From Prevotella sp. UBA2456 (GTDB taxonomy: Bacteria > Bacteroidota > Bacteroidia > Bacteroidales > Bacteroidaceae): a DNA stretch of 53,540 nt. Both the position numbers and the translations under genes were made by a program. The stretch is taken from NCBI GenBank assembly GCA_002342415.1, contig DDPY01000056.1, forward strand, positions 103,406 to 156,945. Direction: 5' to 3'. Each line of letters starts with the position of its first letter. Position 1 is the stretch's first letter. The notes beneath the pieces are model-generated. The model was given only the letters and a program-made list of their open reading frames with translations. It was not told the DNA's origin and ran no database searches. Of this stretch, positions 43,154-50,421 are shown one piece after another.

Positions 43154-43728
43154 AGTGGTTTCTTTCCGTATTTGTTATACTGATTCATAGTCACATCAAT
43201 GCCTGCCAGGACAAAGCTCTTGACAATGTCGACAGCCATATCGATGCTGGGTTGCAAATGCTCGCGCTCTTCAGTAGAGAAACGCCCTAACACATGGTCT
43301 ATCTGCTGCCCGATGGGATAGTCGTTGCCAATACCCATACGCAGGCGGGCATACTGCTGTCCTATCAGCTGCTGGATATGCCCCAGACCATTGTGACCGC
43401 CATTGGAGCCGTTCGCCTTCAGGCGGAAAGCCCCTACCGGCAGTGCTACATCATCACTCACTACGAGCAGACGCTGCTGGTCGATATTCTCCTTGTTCAG
43501 CCAGAAGCGCACGGCATTACCGCTGAGATTCATAAACGTTGTCGGCTTCAGCAGAAAGACTTTTCTACCCTTTAGACTCGTCTCTGCCACAAAGCCATAG
43601 CGCTTATCCTCAAAAACGATATTGGACGCTTTAGCGAAAGCGTCCAATACCATCCATCCTGTATTGTGGCGGGTCTCGGCATACTCGTCGCCGGGATTAC
43701 CCAATCCTACAATTAAGTACTTGTCCAA
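43117..43728 (-). CDS. pth: Peptidyl-tRNA hydrolase
   Basis: Pth cleaves the ester bond between peptide and tRNA in drop-off products. The family signature LIVGLGNPGDEYAETRHNTGWM is near the N-terminus, with catalytic H21 (counting from the start chosen), and FLKPTTFMNLSG, DDVALPVG and GSNGGHNGLGHI follow. I choose a TTG start at 43728, giving MDKYLIVGLGNPG and 203 aa, because it matches the usual length before LIVGL. An earlier TTG at 43752 would add eight residues. No ATG is available. Upstream lie short GTCAATTGTCAACTGTCAAC-type repeats (43740-43769). Confidence 0.9.
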   Translation of the reverse strand: MDKYLIVGLGNPGDEYAETRHNTGWMVLDAFAKASNIVFEDKRYGFVAETSLKGRKVFLLKPTTFMNLSGNAVRFWLNKENIDQQRLLVVSDDVALPVGAFRLKANGSNGGHNGLGHIQQLIGQQYARLRMGIGNDYPIGQQIDHVLGRFSTEEREHLQPSIDMAVDIVKSFVLAGIDVTMNQYNKYGKKPLWLQQEEQKDRA

Positions 43729-43766
43729 AGCAAAAAAATTGTCAATTGTCAACTGTCAACTATCAA

Positions 43767-44366
43767 CTACTCAGCAGCAGCCTCAGCAGCAGCCGAACGA
43801 GAAGCACGAGTAGCCTTCACGGAGCAAACGATTACCTCCTTGGAAGTAGCAATCTCCAGGCCCTCGAAGCTCAGCGAACCCACCTTGATAGCCTTGCCCA
43901 GCTGCAAATCGGTGACATCGATGTCCAACTTCTCAGGAATGTTCTTGTAAGGAGCGGTGACATCAATCTTGCGGATAGAGAGGTTCAGACGACCACCATC
44001 GCGCACACCCTGAGCATGACCAGTGAGGTTGACAGGGATACCAACGGTGATGGGCTTGGTCTCGTTGATCTCGAAGAAGTCAGCGTGCAGCAGGGCATCC
44101 GTTGTGGGATGGAACTGCAACTCCTTGATGATAGCCTTGTGCTCGGCACCGTCGATGTTCAGATTCACTACATATACATGAGGAGTGTAGACAGCCTTGC
44201 GCAGCTCGGCAGCAGAAGCACAGAATGCCATTGCCTCGGGCAGACCGTTCTCACCCTTTTTCTCACCATACAGATTGCAGGGTACCATACCCTCCTTGCG
44301 AAGCTGCTTTGTAGCCTTCTTGCCTACGTCGGTACGCTTCTTACCGTTTACACTAATCTCTTTCAT
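43767..44366 (-). CDS. rplY: 50S ribosomal protein L25 (Ctc form)
   Basis: The 199-aa two-domain (TL5/Ctc) form of L25, which binds 5S rRNA. The N-terminal L25 domain (ISVNGKKRTDVGKKATKQLRKEGMVPCNLYG) is followed by the beta-rich C-terminal domain (IPEKLDIDVTDLQLGKAIKVGSL) and an Ala/Glu-rich tail. It is first in the operon rplY-pth-hslR-yrbG, with a Bacteroidetes promoter upstream. Confidence 0.95.
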   Translation of the reverse strand: MKEISVNGKKRTDVGKKATKQLRKEGMVPCNLYGEKKGENGLPEAMAFCASAAELRKAVYTPHVYVVNLNIDGAEHKAIIKELQFHPTTDALLHADFFEINETKPITVGIPVNLTGHAQGVRDGGRLNLSIRKIDVTAPYKNIPEKLDIDVTDLQLGKAIKVGSLSFEGLEIATSKEVIVCSVKATRASRSAAAEAAAE

Positions 44367-44440
44367 AATTAAATAATGTGTTACTCTAAAATTAAGTTCA
44401 TTTTGCTTAATCCACCATCACACGATGCGAAAAGCGGCTG

Positions 44441-44471
44441 CAAAGGTACGAATAAGTGAGCAAAACACAAA
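44441..44471 (-). promoter_or_regulatory. Promoter of the rplY operon
   Basis: Read on the minus strand: TTTG (44471-44468), a 19-bp spacer and TACCTTTG (44448-44441). The leader is about 70 nt. Confidence 0.7.
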
Positions 44472-44505
44472 ATAAATCGGCATTTATTTTTATTTTCAAA
44501 CGAAA

Positions 44506-44535
44506 GTACCTTTGAGACAGCGGTCTCAAAGGTAC
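44506..44535. terminator. Perfect 13-bp inverted repeat after ypfJ
   Basis: GTACCTTTGAGAC (44506-44518) pairs with 44523-44535 around AGCG, 5 bp beyond the ypfJ stop. It probably ends the ypfJ transcript. Both arms carry TACCTTTG, the promoter -7 sequence, one on each strand. Confidence 0.6.
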
Positions 44536-44540
44536 GATTC

Positions 44541-45428
44541 TTATAGTTCGGCATCAGAGCACTGGAAGGTGTTACCCTTGGAGATGTCACCCGTCTGCAA
44601 TCCCAACTTAAACCATTTCATACGCTGCTTGGAAGTGCCGTGATTGAACGACTCGGGCACCGCATAGCCGCGGGCTTTCTTCTGCAAGTAGTCATCACCG
44701 ATGACCTGTGCGCAGTTGATAGCCTCCTCGATGTCACCATCCTCTAACGAGCCGAAACGCTTGTTGTCATGATGGGCCCACACTCCGGCATAGAAGTCGG
44801 CAAGCAGCTCCAGACGGACACTCAGTTTGTTGGCCTCGGTCTGCGAGAGGCGGGCCATCTGCTCGTGTACCTTCTGAAGGGTTCCCGTCAAGTATTCCAC
44901 GTGGTGTCCCACCTCGTGGGCAATGACATAGGCATAGGCAAAGTCGCCATCAGCACCCAGTTGTTTCTTCATTGTGGTGAAGAACGACAGGTCGATATAT
45001 AACTTCTGGTCGCCCGAGCAATAGAAGGGACCCATCGCTGCCGAGCCCTGACCGCAGGCCGTCTGAGTGCCATCAGTATAGAGCACCATCGTGGGATTCT
45101 GATATTGCGCACCATTCTGCTTGAAAATTTCAGACCACACATCCTCTGTACCGGCCAGAATCTGTGTAGAGAACTTAGCCAGAGCCTGTTCCTCCTCGGT
45201 AAACTCGCGCTGACCTTCGTTCACCTCCGTATTCGTTCCCGTCAGCGAACCCAGTCCGCCATTCTGCTGCACAGTCTGCACTACGGCCTCCAACGGGTTA
45301 CCGCCCGTCATCCAAGCCATCAGTGCCACTACTATAATACCACCGATACCCAGACCGGCCTTTGCACCTCCGCCCATTCCGCGGCGGTCTTCTACATTCG
45401 AGCTTTCGCGTCTTCCGTCTAATCTCAT
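44541..45428 (-). CDS. ypfJ: Putative neutral zinc metallopeptidase, YpfJ family
   Basis: The 295-aa protein has a short cytoplasmic N-terminus (MRLDGRRESSNVEDRRG), one membrane helix (about residues 25-43, LGIGGIIVVALMAWMTGG) and an extracytoplasmic domain with the zinc motif HEVGHHVEYL. The segments YTDGTQTACGQGSAAMGPFYCSGDQKLYIDLSFF and ELLADFYAGVWAHHD are typical of the family. The physiological substrate is unknown. It is a single-gene unit with its own promoter and terminator. Confidence 0.9.
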   Translation of the reverse strand: MRLDGRRESSNVEDRRGMGGGAKAGLGIGGIIVVALMAWMTGGNPLEAVVQTVQQNGGLGSLTGTNTEVNEGQREFTEEEQALAKFSTQILAGTEDVWSEIFKQNGAQYQNPTMVLYTDGTQTACGQGSAAMGPFYCSGDQKLYIDLSFFTTMKKQLGADGDFAYAYVIAHEVGHHVEYLTGTLQKVHEQMARLSQTEANKLSVRLELLADFYAGVWAHHDNKRFGSLEDGDIEEAINCAQVIGDDYLQKKARGYAVPESFNHGTSKQRMKWFKLGLQTGDISKGNTFQCSDAEL

Positions 45429-45459
45429 AATTTTTGTTGTTTTGAGGTTTATCAGGGGA

Positions 45460-45467
45460 CAAAGGTA
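45460..45467 (-). promoter_or_regulatory. -7 element TACCTTTG for ypfJ
   Basis: Minus-strand TACCTTTG 32 bp upstream of the ypfJ start. No clear -33 element. Confidence 0.55.
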
Positions 45468-45511
45468 CGAAATTTTTATGAATAAAGAATGAAGAAACAG
45501 AAAATATTTAA

Positions 45512-46069
45512 TCAGTAGACAACAGAATAGACATAGTCTCGTTCACTATTGACAATGGTCTCTATGGGGCGGGAGAAATCTGTCAGCACATCCTTGATGT
45601 TGTCATTGATGCCTGTGCCCGACCATTTCAGCACCGCTTCCTTCATGGTCCAGAGGCGGATAAATTCCAGTTCCGGACGGCGGGCCTGCACTATCTGAGC
45701 AACCTCCCGTTCGTTCATGGTGTAGTTTACTAACGAGTCTTTATACTCACGGACACTTTCAATATCTACACCCACCGGACGGTCGCTGACGGCACAGATG
45801 ACAGCCTCGCGGCAATGACTGATATTGAAATGAATATGAGGAAAGCCCACAATGGCGGGTTTCCCGTGTTCCCCATACTCAAATACTGGCCGCTCGGTGA
45901 TGCCGTACTCTTCGCGCAACCCCTGACAGAGCAGCAGATAGGCCATCGCACAGGTCTTACGACCCTGAAGGAACTTAAACCGCAAAGTCTGCTCCCTGCG
46001 TTGTTGGGAGAGCAACGGCAGGGCGGCCTCCAAGTCGAAACCGGCAATATTGTCATTCAGGTATATCAT
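45512..46069 (-). CDS. 4'-phosphopantetheinyl transferase superfamily protein
   Basis: These enzymes transfer the phosphopantetheine arm from CoA to carrier proteins. The 185-aa protein has the expected residues: FNISHC (81-86), GVDIE with D102 and E104 for magnesium, and WTMKEAVLK (140-148) with E144 and K148. Length and motif spacing fit the Sfp/AcpT-like group rather than the short AcpS. The partner carrier protein is not in the window. Its start overlaps the helicase stop by 4 bp (ATGA), so the two genes are coupled. Confidence 0.88.
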   Translation of the reverse strand: MIYLNDNIAGFDLEAALPLLSQQRREQTLRFKFLQGRKTCAMAYLLLCQGLREEYGITERPVFEYGEHGKPAIVGFPHIHFNISHCREAVICAVSDRPVGVDIESVREYKDSLVNYTMNEREVAQIVQARRPELEFIRLWTMKEAVLKWSGTGINDNIKDVLTDFSRPIETIVNSERDYVYSVVY

Positions 46070-47487
46070 TCTTCACCTCCTTCCGTCTGTGTCTTGGGCC
46101 AGTTGACCAAGAAGAGTTGTTCGGTAGCCCGGGTAAAGGCCGTATAGAGCCAGTGCAGATAGTCGGGTGTCAGCATGTCATCCGTCATATAGCCCTGATC
46201 CACATAGACATGAGCCCACTGTCCGCCTTGTGCCTTATGACAGGTGGCAGCATAGGCAAACTTCACCTGCAAGGCATTATAGTAGCGGTCTTCTTTCATC
46301 TTCTTCATGCGGTCTTGCTTCAACGGGATGTCGGCATAGTCTTCCATCACCTTATTATATAGGCTCTCCTGTTGCTCCTGGGTCAAGGCGGGAGCTTCCG
46401 AGGTCAGCGTGTCGAGCAGCGTGGTGGCTGTCAGCTCGTAGTCGTCGTAGTCGGGAAAGGTCATGGTCACTTCGGCAAAGCGGAATCCGTAAAGTTCCTG
46501 AATGCGCCGCACTCGCCTCACCACAGCCCGGTCACCATTGGCAATAAAGTCCATAGCCGGTTCACGGTTCCCCTCGTCTTTGGAAGCACTGGGGGTGAGG
46601 CTATAGTTGTTCTTCACCACCATCAGCAAATCGCCCGAACAGAGTTCCTCGTCACGGTCGAGCACCATGTTACGGATGCCTTGATTATAGATGTTGGCAC
46701 GCTTGTTACTTCGTGTAATGACCATCGTCTCGTCCATTCCCACCCGCGAATAGCTGCCAGCCAGCGTCTCCACCAGTTCGCTGCCTTCTACCACACGGAT
46801 ATCGGCAAAACCCTTAAAGCGTATCTTCGGTAATGCAACGAGTTCGGTCCTCGCCGACTGGCCATCCCTTCTGATTCGCGTGGCATTATACAAGATGCCC
46901 GACTCCTCGCTCTGTCGCAACACCTCGTTCAGGTCGCACTCGTGAACGTGCAGCCCATACATCCGCAACTCCTCTGATAGCAGGGCCGGACTCTCTTCCT
47001 CGCCTACTGGGGGCAACTGGGCACGGTCGCCTATCAGCAGCAGTCTGCAGTTATGCTCGTTATAGACAAAGCGTATCAGGTCGTCTAAAAGCCCGTCACC
47101 AGCTATCATCGAGGCTTCGTCGACTATGAACAAGGTATCATGGGCCGAGTTAAAGTTCAAGTCGAAACCGCCTTCCAGTGACTTCTGACGGTAGATACGC
47201 CGATGAATCGTGTAAGCCGAATGACCCGCATAGAGTGAGAACACTTTGGCAGCACGCCCCGTAGGAGCCAGCAGTACCAACTTCTGACCTAACGACTGCA
47301 TGGCACGTACCATTGCTGCCGCCAGCGTGGTCTTGCCCGTTCCTGCCGAACCGCGCATCACCATCACAGCACTGTCCATCCGGTCGGTCATAAACAGACA
47401 GAAGGTCTCTATTGCCTGTTCCTGCTCTCTCGTCGGCACGTGCCCAAAGGCCTCGCGGATACGATATTTCAATTCGTCGGAAATCAT
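46066..47487 (-). CDS. RecD-like ATP-dependent DNA helicase
   Basis: A superfamily 1 helicase of the RecD/AAA_30 type. The 473-aa protein has Walker A GSAGTGKT (46-53), then LAPTGRAAKVFSLY, IVDEASMI (Walker B), LLLIGDRAQLPPVG, and near the C-terminus TCHKAQGGQWAHVYVD and WLYTAFTRATEQLFLVNW. It lacks the RecD N-terminal domain, as is common in Bacteroidetes. I chose the ATG at 47487; an upstream TTG start would place its codons across the -7 box. The -7 box ends only 4 nt before the ATG, so the transcript may be leaderless. Confidence 0.88.
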   Translation of the reverse strand: MISDELKYRIREAFGHVPTREQEQAIETFCLFMTDRMDSAVMVMRGSAGTGKTTLAAAMVRAMQSLGQKLVLLAPTGRAAKVFSLYAGHSAYTIHRRIYRQKSLEGGFDLNFNSAHDTLFIVDEASMIAGDGLLDDLIRFVYNEHNCRLLLIGDRAQLPPVGEEESPALLSEELRMYGLHVHECDLNEVLRQSEESGILYNATRIRRDGQSARTELVALPKIRFKGFADIRVVEGSELVETLAGSYSRVGMDETMVITRSNKRANIYNQGIRNMVLDRDEELCSGDLLMVVKNNYSLTPSASKDEGNREPAMDFIANGDRAVVRRVRRIQELYGFRFAEVTMTFPDYDDYELTATTLLDTLTSEAPALTQEQQESLYNKVMEDYADIPLKQDRMKKMKEDRYYNALQVKFAYAATCHKAQGGQWAHVYVDQGYMTDDMLTPDYLHWLYTAFTRATEQLFLVNWPKTQTEGGEE

Positions 47488-47491
47488 TTTG

Positions 47492-47499
47492 CAAAAGTA
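47492..47499 (-). promoter_or_regulatory. -7 element TACTTTTG directly before the helicase start
   Basis: Minus-strand TACTTTTG ends 4 nt before the ATG. No good -33 is seen. If used, transcription would begin at or next to the start codon. Confidence 0.5.
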
Positions 47500-47540
47500 A
47501 GCATTTTTATGGGAAACACAACGTATGGAAGCAAATTTTT

Positions 47541-47567
47541 CACTTTTCACTTTTCACTTTTCACTTT
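47541..47567. repeat. Short 7-bp tandem repeat (CACTTTT, four copies)
   Basis: Three perfect CACTTTT units and a fourth that is nearly complete (47541-47567). They cover the place where the -33 element of the promoter at 47574 would lie, so copy-number change could alter expression. Confidence 0.75.
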
Positions 47568-47573
47568 ATTTCG

Positions 47574-47581
47574 TATCTTTG
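47574..47581 (+). promoter_or_regulatory. -7 element TATCTTTG of the DUF3822-rsmD operon
   Basis: Consensus -7 box 8 bp before the ATG of the 29-aa peptide. The leader would be only a few bases. The -33 position falls in the CACTTTT repeat. Confidence 0.6.
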
Positions 47582-47589
47582 CAGCAGAA

Positions 47590-47679
47590 ATGACGAAGAA
47601 TCAGAAAACAAATATTATTCTTGCACTTGCCTGCGCCCTGCTCGCAGCACTGTGTGTATTGAGTATTCTTGAGAAATGA
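47590..47679 (+). CDS. Tiny membrane peptide (29 aa)
   Basis: MTKNQKTNI followed by a single hydrophobic helix (ILALACALLAALCVLSIL) and EK: a 29-residue putative membrane peptide. Support comes from its position 8 bp after a -7 box and the ATGA overlap with the next gene, which indicates translational coupling. It may be a real small protein or a leader reading frame that sets translation of the DUF3822 gene. Function unknown. Confidence 0.5.
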   Translation: MTKNQKTNIILALACALLAALCVLSILEK

Positions 47680-48461
47680 ACAACCAACGATTGATTATTC
47701 GAGTGAGTCAGGGGAGCCTCTCTTTCTCCACTACTGATGCCGGGCAAGTCTACTTCGAACGCTACCCGCTCAACAGCAGCATCTCGATAGCAGCCAACAT
47801 GCGCGAGGCACTACGCACCATGCCTATGCTGGAAAACGACTATGGCCGTGTGGTGGTGTTGGTCGACTCACCCATCCTTCTGGTGCCCATCGACCTCTAT
47901 AATGAGTCAAGTCAAGAGACAGAATATTTCCACACCTTCAGCCGTCAGGAGGGAGTGGTGGTTGTCAGCCATGTACTACCCAACCTCAATGCGGTAGCCC
48001 TGTTTTCTATCCACCGCGACTTGCGGCAGGTGCTCACGGGGCGCTTTGCCAACCTGCTCGTATTGCCTGTCATGGGCAGTATCTGGCTCCACATGTACCA
48101 GAAGAGCTTTACGGGGCAACGCCAGAAGCTCTACGCCTACTTCCACGACCGCCGACTTGAACTGTTCAGCTTCCAACAAAACCGCTTCAAGTTCTATAAT
48201 GCCTATCCTATCGGCACTAACCCTAACGATGCTCTCTTCTACCTGCTTTCTGTCTGGAAGCAAGTAGGTTTAGAGCCAGGCGAGGACGAGCTGCACATGA
48301 GCGGCGACCTGCCCAGCCGTGAGCAACTTATCGACGATGTCCGACGCTACATCAAGCGCGTCTTCATTGCCAATCCTTCTGGTGAGTTCAACCGTGCGCC
48401 CGTCACACAGATAGAAGGCATGCCATACGATCTCATGACCTATTATATGAAAAGAGGATAA
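47676..48461 (+). CDS. DUF3822 family protein
   Basis: A 261-aa protein of the Bacteroidetes-specific family that commonly sits next to rsmD; the name is from recollection of length, order and style. Segments such as NNQRLIIRVSQGSLSFSTTD, RVVVLVDSPILLVPIDLYNE and QRQKLYAYFHDRRLELFSFQQNRFKFYNAY suggest an actin-like ATPase fold, as has been proposed for related proteins. Function is unknown. rsmD follows after 6 bp. Confidence 0.75.
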   Translation: MNNQRLIIRVSQGSLSFSTTDAGQVYFERYPLNSSISIAANMREALRTMPMLENDYGRVVVLVDSPILLVPIDLYNESSQETEYFHTFSRQEGVVVVSHVLPNLNAVALFSIHRDLRQVLTGRFANLLVLPVMGSIWLHMYQKSFTGQRQKLYAYFHDRRLELFSFQQNRFKFYNAYPIGTNPNDALFYLLSVWKQVGLEPGEDELHMSGDLPSREQLIDDVRRYIKRVFIANPSGEFNRAPVTQIEGMPYDLMTYYMKRG

Positions 48462-48467
48462 AGACCT

Positions 48468-49043
48468 ATGCGCATCATCACAGGAAAATACAAAGGCCGG
48501 CACTTCGACATTCCACGAACCTTCAAGGCCAGACCCACTACCGACTTTGCCAAGGAGAATATCTTCAACGTGCTGACACAACACATCGACTTCGATGGTT
48601 GCGAGGCGCTCGACCTCTTCTCCGGTACGGGCAGCATCTCGCTGGAACTGCTCTCACGGGGCTGCCAGCGCGTAGTCAGCATCGAACTCGACCGCGATCA
48701 CCATCGCTTCATCCAGCAGTGTCTGCTGAAGTTGGGTGACCACAACTGCATACCCATCCGCGGTGATGTATTCCGTTTTCTGAAGTCATGCCACCAGCAG
48801 TTCGACTTCATCTTTGCCGATCCGCCCTATGCCCTGAAGGAGCTGCCCCAGATTCCCGACCTCATCTTCCAGAAGTCTCTCCTCAAGCCTGAAGGAATCT
48901 TTGTCTTCGAGCATGGCGAGAAGCATGATTTCTCCCAGCATCCCCACTTCCTTGACCACCGCCAATACGGCAGTGTCAACTTCACACTCTTCAGAGCAGA
49001 GGCGACAGCAACCGAATCAGACTCTCCCACAGACGCTGAATAA
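48468..49043 (+). CDS. rsmD: 16S rRNA (guanine-N2)-methyltransferase RsmD
   Basis: RsmD methylates G966 of 16S rRNA using SAM. The 191-aa protein has the N-terminal MRIITGKYKGRHFDIP, the SAM-binding motif LDLFSGTGSISLE (48-60) and the catalytic DPPY (118-121). The last 53 bp overlap the end of cls on the other strand. The C-terminal tail (EATATESDSPTDAE) is acidic and probably dispensable. Confidence 0.92.
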   Translation: MRIITGKYKGRHFDIPRTFKARPTTDFAKENIFNVLTQHIDFDGCEALDLFSGTGSISLELLSRGCQRVVSIELDRDHHRFIQQCLLKLGDHNCIPIRGDVFRFLKSCHQQFDFIFADPPYALKELPQIPDLIFQKSLLKPEGIFVFEHGEKHDFSQHPHFLDHRQYGSVNFTLFRAEATATESDSPTDAE

Positions 49044-50418
49044 ACTTTGGTCTGGCCCATGAGGGGATGTCGTCAAGAAAGACACTATTCGACAGGTCAT
49101 TCAGAAACACCTTCCTCAGTCGCAAGGCCGTACCCTCATCATAGATAAAGACATTCGACTCAAAATTATTCTCGAATGACCGGAAGTCGACATTGGTAGA
49201 GCCACAGGTGGAGAGGGCATCATCGATCACCATCAGTTTGGAATGCAGGAAACCAGCCTGATACAGATAGACACGGGCGCCCGCCTCACGGAGCTCGCGC
49301 AGATAGCTGCGCGAAGCCCATTCCGTGAACCGTGCATCAGAGCGAAGCGGACAGAGCAGGCACACATCCACACCAGCCATCGCTGCCGTCTTCAAGGCAA
49401 AGAGCACGGGTTCGTTAGGCAGGAAATAGGGAGTCTCTATATAAATGTACCGACGGGCTGCAGTAATGGCCCGCACATAGCCTTGCATGATTTCAGGATA
49501 GGGTGTCGTGGGCGCACTCGTCACCAGTTGTGCCAGACAGTTGTTGGCAGGCTGTGCTGAGAGCGGTGGATAGTAGACTCGGTCGGAGATGAGCGTGCGG
49601 TCTACAAAATACCAGTCTACAAGGAAGGCCCGCTGCAGCGAATAGACGATACCTCCCGTCAGCCGCAGCATGGTGTCCCGCCAAGGCTGCGAGTCTGCTC
49701 CCTTCACATAGCGAAGCGCAATATTCATTCCTCCCACATAGCCCACCTTGCCATCGACAACCACCAGCTTGCGGTGGTTACGATAGTTCACCTTGCTGGT
49801 GAACGTGGGGAAGTGAACAGGCAGGAAAGAATGAATCTCCACCCCACCCTCTCGCATGCGCTCAAAGAAACTGCGCGACACCTTCCAGCAGCCCACATCA
49901 TCATAGATTATCCGGACCCGTACCCCCTGCAGCGCCTTGTCTATCAGGGCATCGGCCACCAGATTTCCCAATGGGTCATCCTCGATGATATACATGTCGA
50001 TATGGATGTGATGCTGTGCTGAGGCTATATCGCGCAATAGTTCGGGCACAAAGGCATAGCCGTCCGTCATGATATCTATAGTGTTATCCTTGAAGGGCAG
50101 CGAGAGATTCTGGTTGATGAACAGTTCCACCAACTGCTTGTGGTTGTCGGGCACACGGAGATCCTGCTGTCCAACGAAGCTGAGCATCGAGCGCTTGGCC
50201 AGCTGGTTGAGCGAACGCTGGCTCACCATGCGCTCACGACGATGGTTCAGGCCGAAGAAGAGGTACAGCACGATACCCGCCACAGGCAGGAAGATGATGA
50301 CCAGCACCCATGCCATCGTCTTGGCAGGCTGACGGTTATCCATGACAACGTGGACGACAGCAACCGCTATCAACAACCACAGCAGTGTCATGCCTATGAT
50401 GTATAACAGCCCGTCCAT
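48991..50418 (-). CDS. cls: Cardiolipin synthase (phospholipase D family)
   Basis: Joins two phosphatidylglycerol molecules to make cardiolipin at the inner membrane. The 475-aa protein has two N-terminal membrane helices (about residues 5-25 and 35-58) and two HKD motifs: NHRKLVVVDGKVGYVGG with H215 and K217, and LHSKLMVIDDALSTCGSTN with H392 and K394. It lies 3 bp downstream of dnaG, in the same operon. Its 3' end runs 53 bp into rsmD. Confidence 0.92.
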   Translation of the reverse strand: MDGLLYIIGMTLLWLLIAVAVVHVVMDNRQPAKTMAWVLVIIFLPVAGIVLYLFFGLNHRRERMVSQRSLNQLAKRSMLSFVGQQDLRVPDNHKQLVELFINQNLSLPFKDNTIDIMTDGYAFVPELLRDIASAQHHIHIDMYIIEDDPLGNLVADALIDKALQGVRVRIIYDDVGCWKVSRSFFERMREGGVEIHSFLPVHFPTFTSKVNYRNHRKLVVVDGKVGYVGGMNIALRYVKGADSQPWRDTMLRLTGGIVYSLQRAFLVDWYFVDRTLISDRVYYPPLSAQPANNCLAQLVTSAPTTPYPEIMQGYVRAITAARRYIYIETPYFLPNEPVLFALKTAAMAGVDVCLLCPLRSDARFTEWASRSYLRELREAGARVYLYQAGFLHSKLMVIDDALSTCGSTNVDFRSFENNFESNVFIYDEGTALRLRKVFLNDLSNSVFLDDIPSWARPKFIQRLWESLIRLLSPLL

Positions 50419-50421
50419 ACC

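Noticed and set aside
46066..47550. Helicase start at 47550
   Set aside because: The extra 21 residues would be encoded across the -7 box and do not resemble the family; ATG 47487 fits better.
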